A DNA stretch of 64,000 nt from Neocallimastix lanati (nom. inval.) (taxonomy: Eukaryota; Neocallimastigomycota; Neocallimastigomycetes; Neocallimastigales; Neocallimastigaceae): the NCBI GenBank assembly GCA_016946835.1, contig JACVTC010000069.1:926479-990478 (forward strand). The letters run 5' to 3'. Below the pieces are notes generated by a model. The model was given only the letters and a program-made list of their open reading frames with translations, was not told where the DNA came from and ran no database searches. The first letter of the stretch is position 1, and the number at the start of each line of letters is the position of its first letter. This document shows positions 34,293 to 47,242 of the stretch, in pieces. The position numbers were made by a program, and so were the translations under genes.

Positions 34293-34830
34293 ATTAAATA
34301 TTATTTTTTTATTAAACAATAAAATATAAATAAAAAAATAAAATAAAATATAAAAAACAGAAAATTTAAACAATGTTATTTTATATTATATTATAATATA
34401 TATATATAATAGATATAAATAGATATATATTTTTTTAAATATTTGAATATTTTAAAATTAAAATTATTTCTTATTTTATTTGTTGTGGTTGGTTGGTTGG
34501 TTGGTTGGAAATGGTGAAATCCTTTTTGATATAATAAAATGATTTATATAATTTTATTTATATATTTATATATAGTAAATATTAATAAAATTTAAAATTT
34601 AAAAGAAATATTATATTATAAAATTTATTATATAAAAAAAAAAAAAAAAAAAAATTGTTTTAAAAATTCTGATTATAAAATTTTTTAAAAAAATAATAAT
34701 TAATAAAATTTTATTCATTCATTCATTGATTAATAATCAAAATTCATTTTAGTTTAAATTCACACAAAGAAGAATTAAAATAATATTAAAAGAAAAAAAA
34801 GAAAAACTTTTAATTTTAACTGAATAATAC

Positions 34831-34874
<44 letters not shown>

Positions 34875-35330
34875 AAAAAAAGGGAAACTTTTCAATTATA
34901 TGATATTAATTTTTTTTTTTTTTTTTTTTTTTATTTTTATTTTTTTTTATTTTTTTTTTTTTTTTTTCAAATAATTTTAATATTTATTATTATTTTTTAT
35001 TAAAAAATAATAAAAAATGTGAATATTATCAATTTATTAATTAAATAAATAATAATAATTATTAATGAAAACCAATTTATAAAATTTTTTGTCTTAATAA
35101 TATTTATTATTTATTATTATTAATATTATTCAATTTTCTATTATTATTATAATAATTAATTATTATTTTAATTTATAATTATTATCATTATTTTATTTAT
35201 TTCAAAAAAATAGTATAAATTATATATTTTTAATTTTGCTTATTTTTTTTTTTTTTTTTTTTTTTTTTGCATTATATTTTTTATTTTTATTATTAGTTTC
35301 ATTATTAGTTTTACCTAGAGTTTAATTATT
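34293..35330. repeat. low-complexity region with homopolymers and a GGTT microsatellite
   Basis: Contains (GGTT)5GG at 34487-34508, a long A run at about 34835-34872, T runs at about 34912-34967 and 35240-35268, and a short ATTC repeat. No gene seen. Confidence 0.8.
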
Positions 35331-37560
35331 ACCTTCGTCACCATTCATATTCTTTTATATCTCCTTTATTTACTTTCATTTCAACCAGGCATTTTTTTTT
35401 AAAAAAAAAAAGCCATTCCATACTTTATAATACTTTTAAAATCATTAAATTTAAATTTTTCATCATATTTATTTTTATCAATTTGGTTTATGGCTATTTT
35501 ACATGCTTCACTTAAAGAGTTCTTGTCATCGCTCTTGGATACTTTAATTTCAATTATAATATATTCATTTTTTTTTCTTTTTCATTAGGAAAACCTATAT
35601 CAATTATACCGTATCCAGTTTTTTGTTCTGCTACTAAATCTTTAACATTAAGATTAAAAAAACAACTGCATTAAAAATAGTTGATAAAAATGTTCAGGAG
35701 GTGAACTTTACGTCGATTCTGTCGATTCTGTCGATTCTGTCGATTTCGTAGTTTTCTTTAATTTCTTTGATTTCCTTTTGTTACTAATAGGTAAATGAAG
35801 AAATGATGTGAACTAAATATTGATAGATATTTACTTAAATTTTCATTAATTACTTTTAATTTTTTTTTTAATTTTTTTTTTTTTTTTATAAATTTCATTA
35901 ATAAATTCATTTAGAACATCATTTACTGAATAGGTGTCTTTTTCTTAGATTTATATTTTTTTTTTTTTTTGTTATTTAATTCATCAATTAAATGTTGTAA
36001 GTATTCTAAAACTTCTTGTTTTGGAATTTTAAAATATATTATATCATTCGATTCCTTTTTTTCAAGTAAATTATATTATATTCAATTGGGGAATATTTAT
36101 CAAATGATAGGTCAACTATTTTACCACATAATAAGTTTAAAAATTTCACATTAAAATTAAAATTAATATTTTTAAGAAGATTTTTTTATTTTTCATTTTT
36201 CTCTGAATAAATCCAATAATTAGATAATTCATAATTATCACGTTTATTTTTTATTTTTTTGAACGAATTTCATTATAGAATATGGATTATAAATATTTTT
36301 AATAATACCTATATCAGAAACACAAGAATATTCATTTTTTTTTCTTTTTCATTAGGAAAACCTATATCAATTATACCGTATCCACTTTCTTGTTCTGCTA
36401 CTAAACCTTTAACATTAAGATTAAAAAACAACTGCATTAAAAATAGTTGATAAAAATGTTCAGGAGGTAAACTTTCCGTCGATTCTGTCGATTCTGTCGA
36501 TTACGTAGTTTTCTTTGATTTCTTTGATTTCCTTTTGTTACTAATAGGTAAGTGATGAAATGACGTGAACTAAAATATTGATAGATATTTACTTAAATTT
36601 TCATTAATTACTTTTAATTTTTTTTTTAATTTTTTTTTTTTATAAATTTCATTAATAAATTCATTTAGAATATCATTTACTGAATAGGAGTCTTTTTCTT
36701 AGATTTATATTTTTTTATTTTTTTTGTTATTTAATTCATCAATTAAATGATGTAAGTATTCTAAAACTTCTTGATTTGGAATTTTAAAATATATTATATC
36801 ATTCCATTCCTTTTTTTCAAGTAAATTATTTTTATTGGATTGAATTTCATCTGAATCTATTTCCATTAATTTAGATACATTTGATGTAATTTTTATGTCC
36901 ATATAAAAAAATTTTTATTTTTAGATATATAATTTAATTTATTTTATTTATGACCATTTAAAAGATAAGTTAACTTTTTCTCCTTCTGAATTAATAAAAA
37001 TTAATCAAAAATATCAATTAATATTATTTTTAAATATAATAATAAAAAAAAATAAATAAATATAAAATTTTTTGTTATTAATATAAAAAATTGATTTTTG
37101 TTGAGATTTTTTTTATAAAATAATTTTAATTATTAATTTTCCAACATCTTTAATCTTTATTTTTAACTTTCTTACCTCTGAAATACAGTAATTATTACTG
37201 GTAATAACATATATTAAATAACTATTTTTAATTAATAATGTCCAAATAATTTCTCTATATTTATTTATATAATCTTTCGTTAATATTTCATAATTTATTA
37301 ATTTTGATATTTTCTTTTCAATATACCCATTTTTAAGTAGAAAATTTATATTTCACTTTCCAATATAATCAAAATTTATAAATATTTCTTTAAAGAATTT
37401 ATTAAATTCGGAAGAAAAAACATTCTCTAATTCTATCTTTTTAATTATTTCATTAATATAATTTATTATACTATATAAATCATAGTATTTGACTTTATAA
37501 TCTTCATTATTATTACTAATGTAATTTCTCATTTCATCATTATCTTTCATATCATCAGCT
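35330..37560 (-). pseudogene. AAA-ATPase-like / PD-(D/E)XK (DUF1703-type) gene remnant with internal duplication
   Basis: Read on the minus strand, fragments in several frames give the usual C-terminal order: a WTLLIKNSYLIY block (near 37230), KIPNQEVLEYL (near 36790), then SPPEHFYQLF, GYGIIDIGFPNEKEK, IIIEIKVSKSDDKNS, AINQIDKNKYDEKFK and YGMAFF (near 35410-35690). GYGIIDI and IIIEIKV would carry the nuclease-fold Asp and Glu/Lys. No Walker A region remains. About 515 bp (35560-36081 and 36328-36836) are present twice as direct copies, so the PEHFY-GYGIIDIG part and the KIPN part occur twice. Single stops and shifts are frequent. The family is often abundant in anaerobic fungi. Confidence 0.7.
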
Positions 37561-38590
37561 TTTATATTATAACTGTTTTAGCTTTTATTATTATTTTTAT
37601 TATCAGTATTATTATTATTAACAAAACCAAAAAAAAAAAAATTTTTATAATTAAAATTTTAATTAAAATTTTAATTATAATTTTAATTAAATTTTTAATC
37701 AAGTTTTTAATTTAATTTAATTTAATTTAATTTTTTTTTTTTTTTAATTTTTTTTATTTATTATAAATTCATTTTATAAACTTCTATTTTAAAATTTCAA
37801 GTGTAATATATTATAATTTATTTACCAATTGAATTATATACTATAATATTTATTTATATTTTTATAATATTTATTTATATTTTTATTATATTTAAATATA
37901 TTTTTATATTATTTATTTATATTTTTATATTATTAATTTATATTTTTTTATATTATTAATACTTTTCTAATATTTATATATAAAATTTATACTAATATAA
38001 AATTTTGTTAAGAATGTAAATGTAACTGAAATCTCACAATCTCAATTATGATTATTTATAGTTAATATGGCTTTTATTTATTTATATTTAATTATATGAA
38101 TATTACATAATAAAGAATATTAAAGTTTAACAAAATATAATAAATAAGATTTATAATAACTATTTAATAACTATCTAATAACTAATGTATTCATAATGTG
38201 GCTTATAGTGGCGTATTAATATTACAATGCATAATGTATAATTATAATGTAGCTAATACTTAACAAATTTGTTATTACTGAAAATTTTTTATATTATTAT
38301 GAATAAATTTTTTTTATTTCTTCTAAAAACAATGAATCTAATCCAACAATTATGAAGTAAAATCTACCAATTTATTTTGGAAGGTAATAAAAAAGTAATG
38401 TTAGAGTAATAAAGAATATATTGAATCTAAATCAAGTCCTTTTATTTTATATTTTCAGATAATTAAACTTCAATAAAATATATATTGATAATATTTTTTT
38501 TTAAAGGCCACAAATATTTTTTCAAAATAATTTTGAAAGAGAAGTTCATCATTTATATTAATCATTCAAAAAAAAGGATTCAAAATAAAA
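37561..38590. other. intergenic, no gene recognised
   Basis: A+T-rich, with TTTAATTAAAATTTTAAT-type palindromic runs at about 37650-37735 and TTTATATTTTTATATTA repeats at about 37850-37960. A short piece at 38198-38250 (AATGTGGCTTATA, TACAATGCATAATG) resembles words near the ends of the MULE derivative but is too short to call. Confidence 0.45.
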
Positions 38591-39070
38591 TAAATTGATA
38601 TTATTGTAGCCTTCCTAAATCCAAATCTCAATGAAGAAGTATACATGAAACCGCCTGAAAGACATCCAGATTTTAATAAAAAATTTTTAAGGCTATATAT
38701 GGATTTAAGCCAAGCAGAAAAAGAATTGAATAATGAATCAAATAATTTCTATATAAACCTGATATTTAAACAATTAGTAAAGTTTTATCTATAAATAAAG
38801 AATTCAAAATATTATTAATTGTATTCTTAGAGTATATATAGATAATGTACTGATTTCTGATAAAAATAAAGAAATTAATAACATAAAAAATAAAATTTAA
38901 AAAATAAAAGAAATTGGAAATGTTGAATTCGTGATATGTCTATTACATTTATGAAGATATGAGAAATGATTAAATTAAACTAAAATAAATATTCAATTTG
39001 ATTTATTAGATAGCTATAATATTTTTAAAAATCAACCCACTTTGAGTATATGAAATCATTAAAAAATAAT
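38590..39070 (+). pseudogene. Ty1/copia reverse transcriptase fossil
   Basis: Frames broken by many stops still spell the copia RT order: D-x-VAFLNPNLNEEVYMKPP (near 38600-38655), RLYMDLSQAEKELNNES (near 38690-38740), FKQLVKF, a decayed YxDD box reading YIDNVLIS (near 38836), DKNKEINNIKNKI, IGNVEFVI and a DLLDSYNIFKNQPTLS end. RNase H is not seen. Same element class as 11891-13620 but another part of it, so they could come from different insertions. Confidence 0.8.
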
Positions 39071-39104
39071 GAATTTAAGAGGACAAAAAAAAAAAAAAAA
39101 ATGA

Positions 39105-39460
39105 AACTTTGAATTGGAAGACTCCTTGATTCTATACTTTTCAATATGTTCACGACTTTACATTATTTTTTCTGTCAATAAAGCAGTCAGAAAATCAAAA
39201 AAAATTCACAATGGAAAATTAAGAGAACGTTTGAGGAATATTCAGATAAGTCTAAAAGGAACCCTACCCTTCATAACTATGTACCCATACGATAGGAATT
39301 TCTTTCGTAGATATATTTAATAATAGTAATTGTGCAACCCCTCTCAGGGCCAGAGTGATTGAATTATCTTATCTATATTATCTATGAGATTAAAAATAAT
39401 TTGTATATATAAGGGGAGGAGAAATACTTATTTTTACTCACAAACGGTTTTTACTGAATT
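39105..39460 (+). other. GC-richer segment with short open frame, possible retroelement 3' end
   Basis: A frame of about 68 codons ends GTLPFITMYPYDRNFF-RRYI before double stops at about 39320. It is followed by CAACCCCTCTCAGGGCC and, 80 bp on, AAGGGGAGGAGAAA, which can pair with it as an outer stem. Composition clearly differs from the surroundings. Not recognised; a decayed non-LTR or other retroelement end is one possibility. The rest, 39461-41753, is A+T-rich desert with no gene seen. Confidence 0.3.
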
Positions 39461-41753
39461 TGATAGCAAAGATTAAAAGTAATAATAAATGATGTATAAA
39501 AATCTTATTATTACAAATATTTATATTGATGTTCTTAAAATATAAATAATGAAAATTATTTGTTTTTTCAATTACTTGTTATTTGATATTAAGAATAAAA
39601 ATAATAGTTTTTCTTTTATTAACTTATATTTTTTTACATATATATATATATAAAATTTGTACCCTAGACTAAAGTTAAAAAGGGATATCGATTCATATAT
39701 TTAATACTTCCCGTATAATTTTCCAATATCTCACTATTTCCCTTCTTTTCTTATAATGAAATACCATTAATTAATGACATGATAAATCAGTTAAAAGTAT
39801 CATTTTTTCAAAAGATGGTATTACTAATTATTTATAAATAAAATTTTATATTATTAATTTTTAATCTCGTATCAAACGAATAAAGTTGATATATGTAATT
39901 GAAGATAAAGAAAATATGAAATCAAGAAAAGGTTAAATTTCTCAATATTAGATTAATATTAATATAAAAAGTTTTATAAAAATAATTTTCTTCAAGTTTT
40001 AATTTTATAAAAGTAATTTTTCAATTTAAAACTTTTTTTCATTTATTGTTAAAATAACTTTTTAGGAATAATATTAATTTTATTTTTTACACTTTTCTTT
40101 TTTCGATTTAAATTTTTATTATTTATAAAAAATTAAACTCTTCTAGATACCCATATTTTATGTTTTGTATAAAAAAAAACATTGACTCGTAAATACGAAA
40201 GAATTTTTTTTTTATATTATAAATAATTTTTTAAAAAAAAAAAGAAAAAAAATTCATAAATTATTAATAATTACATATAAATTATTAGTTGAATATAAAA
40301 ATATATTTAATAAAATTTTATTTAAAAAAGAAAAAATAAAAAAAAACATAAATAAGGAAATAATTAAGTTGAATGAAAAAAAAAAAATAAAAAATTTAAA
40401 AATTTAAGATTATTAAAGTTATAAATAATTACTAGGATGAAGAGAGGAATACATTAATGAGAATGAATGTCAATATACAAAGATATGGATCTTCACTTTC
40501 TAGGAAAGTTTAAATTGATTCTCTTCTTGAAAAATATAAATATTAATCTAAGAAAAAATTTTCATTTTTATTTAATTGTTCTAATTGATAATATTTATTG
40601 AGTATAATATAAACTAGTTTCAAATATATATTATACTCATATAATATTATTTTTAATTTAATTATATAAAATGTGTATTATTTTTTTTTTATTTTATTTT
40701 TAAGTTTATATTTGATTTTAATTTCAACTTGACTTTATTTATTTTTATTTTTTATGTTTTCTATTATATAAAAAATGAAATTTCTAGGATTTTTTTTTTT
40801 TAAATATTATATAATTAATTATTTTTTTTAATTATTAAATATTTTTTATTCATTAATTTAATTAAAACTTTAAAAAATATAAAATATAGATAAAATGTTA
40901 AAAAATTATACTCAATAATTTACTGAAATTTTTTAATATAAAAAAAGATTTTTTACTTTTTTTGTTACATAATATATATATTATTTTCCCTGTAAATAAA
41001 AAGTATTAATAAATATATTTTTTTTATAATATTTAGTTAAAAATAAGTTATTATTGTTTTCTAAATTCATATTAATAACATAATAAATATATATTTATTA
41101 GGATAAATTCCTAATATGATATTATATATATAAAACCATAAATTTTTATTAATATTTTTTAAAATTCTGATAAATTATGTTTAACGTCTTAATATATTAT
41201 TATATATACTTTACTAATAATATTAGCATTTAAAATAAAATAATTCTGAAATTTAACAATAAAACTATTTATATTATTTTTACTTATTTAATCATTTATT
41301 TAATAGAAATTATATAAAAAACATTTACTATAAATATTTAAATATGTATAATAGATTTACTGATTATTGAAAAATTAAAGTTAATAAAGTTTTTTATTAA
41401 ATTTTTTTTTGTAATTAATAATAATTTTGTTTTATTTTATTTCTTTTATGTAATTAAAAATTTATTTAAAAATAAATATATTTTGAATAAAAATATTATA
41501 TTTTAGAAAAAAGATTTATATTAAAAAATTTTTTTAAAATTTTACATCAATTAAGATTAATACATTTTAAAAAGAAAGTTAATTTTTTTTATTTTTTTAT
41601 TTTACACTTTATTCTATAATTTTTATTTATTAATATATATAAATATTTTTAATTTTTTAATTACTTATACATAAAAGTAAAATCATAATCATATATAAAA
41701 TATCTTTTTTAATAATTAAAGCACTATTAGAGTATTATAATATTTTTTAAATT

Positions 41754-42902
41754 ATGAAAAGAATGAAAATAATGAAAACAAATGATATTCTTTCAGAAAA
41801 ACAGAAATTAATTTTAGAATTACTTAAGAGGAATAATATTGATAAATTAAAAGATTTTATTAATAGTTTAGAAACTCCTCTTTATTTTTTAAATAGTACT
41901 AATTTCGATCTACTTATTTTGGCTTTAAGTTTAAATTGCACTTTCTATATTATAAAATTAATCTATAACAGGTGTAATTATAAAACTTTAAATTATGTAG
42001 TTAAAGATATATATCATTTATATGATATGAGTAATCACAAAGATGAAACTATTGTAAATTATCAAAATAGTTTAGAAGTTTTAATGGATTCAAATAATAA
42101 TGTAAAATCACCACTTTTAGTATCATTAGAATTTTCTGATTTTCAATCAGTTGAATTTTTAATTAATAAAGGAGCTGACATGTATTTCAAAATAAATGGT
42201 AAATATATTTTAGAAATTTTAAGAGAAGAAAATTTATTAACTATGAGAAAATTAAATTTTCTCTTAAAAAATGGCTTTAGTTTAAAAAAATTTAAGATTG
42301 AACGACTCAGCAATTTTGAATTTAAATATATTAAAAAGTGCTTAGAAAACTTTGTTTTTGATATAAATTTTATAAAATATCTACTTAATTTATATAAAAA
42401 TAAAGCTGGAATTTCAAAAAGAAAATTTAACCATAGGGTTAATAATGAAATAAATAAAATTGAAATCCCAATGGAATTATATTTGAAATATTTAGACAGG
42501 AAAGATTACAAGAAAGTAGAATATCTTTATAAATATTATGGTACAGAAAAAACAAGATCATTTAAGGATTTTATTCTTTTTTATTTAAATTATTTTGATA
42601 GAAATTTTAATAAAAAATCATTTTATGATTTTTTTAATTTTATTATAAACAATGAAAACACATTTCCATTTAGTAAAGAGTATGCAATTAATGAAAATGA
42701 AACCATTATAATAAATAAAAAATTAAAAATAGTTGAACTAATAAAAAATAATAATAATTTAAAATTAGAAACATTTTTGAAAAACAATAATTATATTCTT
42801 CATTGTTTATATTCAAGCAAAAGTGAAATTTTGAATTTAATTAATGAATATAACGTTTCATCAGATATAGTTGATATTCTTCGAAAGTATTTTTTAATTT
42901 AA
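41754..42902 (+). CDS. ankyrin-repeat-type protein, 382 aa
   Basis: Complete frame starting MKRMKIMKTNDILSEKQ. ELLKRNNIDKLKDFINS opens the solenoid, and residues about 119-150 (SPLLVSLEFSDFQSVEFL, then INKGADMYF) form the clearest ankyrin unit, with the usual L-x-x-GA/D end. Repeats before and after are degenerate (LTMRKLNFLLKNGFSLKKF). It ends KIVELIKNNNNLKLETFLKN and VDILRKYFLI. No signal peptide, so presumably a cytoplasmic interaction protein. The paralogue at 46229-47242 has the same layout in opposite orientation on the other side of the satellite. Starts at the first ATG after an A+T desert; Met residues at 4 and 7 are alternative starts. Confidence 0.82.
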   Translation: MKRMKIMKTNDILSEKQKLILELLKRNNIDKLKDFINSLETPLYFLNSTNFDLLILALSLNCTFYIIKLIYNRCNYKTLNYVVKDIYHLYDMSNHKDETIVNYQNSLEVLMDSNNNVKSPLLVSLEFSDFQSVEFLINKGADMYFKINGKYILEILREENLLTMRKLNFLLKNGFSLKKFKIERLSNFEFKYIKKCLENFVFDINFIKYLLNLYKNKAGISKRKFNHRVNNEINKIEIPMELYLKYLDRKDYKKVEYLYKYYGTEKTRSFKDFILFYLNYFDRNFNKKSFYDFFNFIINNENTFPFSKEYAINENETIIINKKLKIVELIKNNNNLKLETFLKNNNYILHCLYSSKSEILNLINEYNVSSDIVDILRKYFLI

Positions 42903-43409
42903 AATTTTTATGATAAATCAATTAATAATTAAATTATAATACTCTCTAATTATTTAAAAGTATTAATAAATTTGTATTAAAATTTATTTTATTATTAACG
43001 TATTAATTTTATTTTTTATTGAAAATTTTATATATTTCATGTAATTTTTTATATTAATATTTATTATAATGATATTATATTGAAACATGTAGCATTTTTA
43101 TTATTTTATACGAAACAAATATTAAATAAAATAAAAAAAAAAAATTATATATTACATAAAATAATTAAAAAATTTCTTTTAAATACTAAAAAAGATTTTT
43201 TATAAAAAAAAGAATAAAAAAAAAAATATATAAAAGAAATATATATTCTTATTAATTTTTAAAAATTATTTTTTAAATATTTTTATATTTGTTTTTTAAT
43301 AAAATATATTTTTTATTTCATTTTAATTCTTTTTTTTTTTTTTTTTTTTTATTTATTTTTATTTATAGTATATTTTATTAAAATAATAATGTAATTTTTT
43401 GTTTTGTTT

Positions 43410-43442
43410 TTATATTAATTTTGAAATTTCAGTAAATTAATT

Positions 43443-43473
<31 letters not shown>

Positions 43474-43674
43474 CATATATTTTGTATTTAACTAAAAAAT
43501 AATAAAATTTTATTAATTAAATTATTTATGATTATTTTACATTTAAAATAGTGTTCACGTTACTTGACGACCTATTAAAAAACTTTTCATTGTTTTTGAG
43601 ATAAAAAAAATAAAGAAAAATGAACATATAACGTAAACTAATAATAAATAATTTATTAATATTATTTGGATTTT

Positions 43675-43720
<46 letters not shown>

Positions 43721-45690
43721 TTAAATTAATTTTGAAATTTCAATAAATTAATTCAAAGACTTTACAGATTTTAATTTCCATCATTTTTTTAACTAAAAAA
43801 TATTAAGAATTTATTTATTTTTTATTAATTAAATTATTTATGATTATTTTACATATAACATAGTGTTCACGTTACTTGACAAACTATTAAAATTAATATT
43901 TCATTTTTTTTTTTTAAAAAAAAAAAAAGAATATAAATCATAATAAAATAGTAATAAATAAAATATATAGTTATTATTTGGATTTTTCAATAGTTTTATT
44001 TTTTTTGTGTTAAATTGATTTTGAAATTTCAATAAATTAATTCAAAAATTTTACATAATTTTTTTCCATCATATTTGTATATAACTAAAATATACTAAAA
44101 ATTTATTAATTAAATTATTTATGATCATTTCACATAAAACATAGTGTTCACGTTACTTGATAAATATTAAAAAATACATTTCATATTTTTGAGATAAAAA
44201 AATAAAGAAAAATGAATATAAAACATATGAAAAAATAATAAATAAAATATTTGGTAATTATTTGGATTTTAAAATAGTTTTATTTTTTTTTTGATAAATT
44301 AATTTTGAAATTTCAATAAATTAATTCAAAGATTTTATAGATATTAATTTCCATCATTTTTATATTTAACTAGAAATTACTGAGAATTTATTATTTAATT
44401 TATTTATGTGTAATTTACATATAAAATATAGTTCACGTTACTTGACAAACTATTAAAAAATACTTTCCTTTTTTTTGAGATAAACAATAAAGAAAAATAA
44501 ATATAAAATATATTAAAAAATAATAAATAAAATATTTGGTTAATATCTGGATTTAGAATAGTTTTATTTTATTTTTGTTAAATTAATTATGAAATTTCAA
44601 TAAATTAATTCAAAATTTTACAAGATTTAATTTCCATCATTTTTATATTTAACGAAAAAATTATAAGAATTTATTAAATTAATTATGATAATTTTACATA
44701 TAACATAGTGTTCACGTTACTTGATAAATATTAAAAAATACATTTCATATTTTTGAGATAAAAAAATAAAGAAAAATGAATATAAAACATATGAAAAAAA
44801 TAATAAATAAAATATTTGGTTAATATCTGGATTTAGAATAGTTTTATTTTATTTTTGTTAAATTAATTATGAAATTTCAATAAATTAATTCAAAGACTTT
44901 ACAGATTTTGATTTCCATCATTTTTATATTTAACCAAAATATTATAAGAACTTATTAATTAAATTATTTATGATAAATTTACATATAACATATCACGTTA
45001 CTTGACAAACTATTAAAAAATACATTTTATTTTTTTGAGATAAAAAAATAAAGAAAAATAAATATAAAACATAATAAAAAAAATAATAATTAAAATATTT
45101 GGTAATTGTTTGGATTTTTCGATAGTTTTATTTTATTTTTGTTAAATTATTTTTGAAATTTCAATAAATTAATTCCGAGATTTTACAGGTTTTAATTTCC
45201 ATCATTTTTATATTTTACTAGAAATTATTGAGAATTTATTATTTAATTTATTTATGTGTAATTTACATATAAAATATTGTTCACGTTACTTGACAAACTA
45301 TTAAAAAATACATTCCTTTTTTTTGAGATAAACAATAAAGAAAAATAAATTTAAAATATATTAAAAATTAATAAATAAAATATATAGTTATTATTTGGAT
45401 TTTTCGATAGTTTTATTTTGTTTTTATTAAATTAATTTCGGAATTTCAATAAATTAATTCAAAGATTTTACAAGTTTTGATTTCCATCATTTTTATATTT
45501 CACTAAAAAATTATAAGAATTTATTAATTAAATTATTTATGATTATTTTACATATAACATATCACGTTACTTGACAAATTATTAAATAATACATTTCATT
45601 GTTTTTAAGATAAAAAAATAAAGAAAAATGAATATATAACATAATAAAAAAATAATAAATAAAATATATGGTTATTATTTAAAATAAAAT
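43410..45690. repeat. satellite array, eight units of about 281 bp
   Basis: The word CACGTTACTTGA occurs at 43556, 43868, 44149, 44434, 44713, 44994, 45282 and 45563; spacings are 312, 281, 285, 279, 281, 288 and 281 bp. Each unit also carries GAAATTTCAATAAATTAATTC, TTTCCATCATTTTTATAT, an ACAAACTATTAAAAAATAC stretch and GAGATAAAAAAATAAAGAAAA in fixed order. The first unit is lengthened by a T run of about 42. No coding content. The array lies between two oppositely oriented ankyrin-type genes. Confidence 0.93.
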
Positions 45691-46228
45691 ATATTTATTA
45701 TTTTTATTTATATAAAAAAAATTTAAATAATAATATAAAGTATGAATTAATAAAAAAAATGTAAAAATTTATATAAAAATAAAATATATATATATATTTT
45801 TATCAAAAATTTTAAATATAAATTTAAAAATAAAACATTAAATTAACACGAATATTTAAATTTACACATGAACATGATCATTATTATTAAATTTTTTTAT
45901 TTACATTAAATTTTTTTTATATAACAATAAAATTTAATTACATTAACACAATTTTTTTTTAATATTAAATAATTATATTTATTATATAAAATAAAATTAG
46001 TTTTATATAAAATATATTAATTTTACATATTATAAAAAAAATATTAGAATTTAAAAAATATAAAAAATATATAAAAATTTAAATATATTAATTAAGAAAT
46101 TAAAAAATATATAAATAATAAAATAATAATCTTATTATTATTTTATCATGAAATAAAAATTATTATATGTGAATTTGTCTTTTTTTTTTTTTTTTTTTTT
46201 TTATTTTTAATGTTTATTTTAATTAATT

Positions 46229-47242
46229 CTAATTAATTATAATTTTTTTTTTTTGTAAATAGAGTAAAAAAAATTTATTATTATTTTTAAATTCTTCAAT
46301 TTCTTCGTTTTTTTTATTTAAAAGAATTCTTTTATATAATTTTCTTTTTCTATTTAAAATTTGTTCAAATTTATTTCTAATCTGGATATCTTTATTTACA
46401 TCATCATAATTTCCATTTTTGAAATTTGGGATTTCAATATTTTTTTCAATAATTTCATGTAAGAAATGAAATTCAATATCATTTTCTCTATTTTTATTTA
46501 AATATTTAAATTGATGATCGAAAAATTTTATTCCATTAAATTTTTCTTTTGATCTTTCATATTTAAGTATTAGAGTTATTTCTCTAAATTTATTTTCTTT
46601 AAATAATTTGATATACCACATAAATGGTATATTAATTTCCTGCATGATGATTTTTTCTTTTTCTTTTTCTTTTTCAAATCTTCTTCTTTTTTTTTTTTCC
46701 ATATTATTATTTTTATTATAATTATTTTTTATTTCTTCGTTGAATAAAGTGATTTGTTCAAATGTTAATATAATTAAATTGAACTCTTTTTGAAAAAGAA
46801 TTTCAAAATCATGACGACTAAATTTATATTTATTTTTAACTAAAATTGAAATATTTTCTTCATTAAAATATTCATTATTAATTAAGTATTTTAATAAACT
46901 CATATTATTATATTTTCTATTAATATTAGCTCCTTTATTTGTTAGGAACTCAATTAATTCATATTTTTTATAAATAAATGAATATAATAGTGGAGAAATA
47001 AATCTATTATTTAAAAAATAACAATAATCTAACTGATTAATATTATACCATTTATAAATATTTTTAATAAAAGAATCTTCACATCCATTTTTAATTGCAA
47101 AACATATTATATCAAAGTTTTTATTTAGTATTTCATTTAAGGGAATAATAAAATTACTTAAAATCTCCTCTAAATTAATATAATCTTTTTTTTCAATATA
47201 TCGTTTGATTATATTAATATTGTTATCCATTTTATTGATCAA
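46229..47242 (-). CDS. ankyrin-repeat-type protein, 337 aa
   Basis: Complete frame starting MINKMDNNINIIKRYIEKKD; the second Met (residue 5) is an equally good start. It opens with YINLEEILSNFIIPLNEIL, and residues about 100-135 (SPLLYSFIYKKYELIEFL, TNKGANINRKYN, MSLLKYLINN) form the best ankyrin unit. A Lys/Glu/Arg-rich insert (MEKKKRRRFEKEKEKEK) lies in the middle and is followed by INIPFMWYIKLFKENKF, matching IEIPMELYLKYLDRKDY in the 41.75 kb gene. The two are clear paralogues. No signal peptide; probably cytoplasmic or nuclear. Specific role unknown. Confidence 0.82.
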   Translation of the reverse strand: MINKMDNNINIIKRYIEKKDYINLEEILSNFIIPLNEILNKNFDIICFAIKNGCEDSFIKNIYKWYNINQLDYCYFLNNRFISPLLYSFIYKKYELIEFLTNKGANINRKYNNMSLLKYLINNEYFNEENISILVKNKYKFSRHDFEILFQKEFNLIILTFEQITLFNEEIKNNYNKNNNMEKKKRRRFEKEKEKEKIIMQEINIPFMWYIKLFKENKFREITLILKYERSKEKFNGIKFFDHQFKYLNKNRENDIEFHFLHEIIEKNIEIPNFKNGNYDDVNKDIQIRNKFEQILNRKRKLYKRILLNKKNEEIEEFKNNNKFFLLYLQKKKIIIN

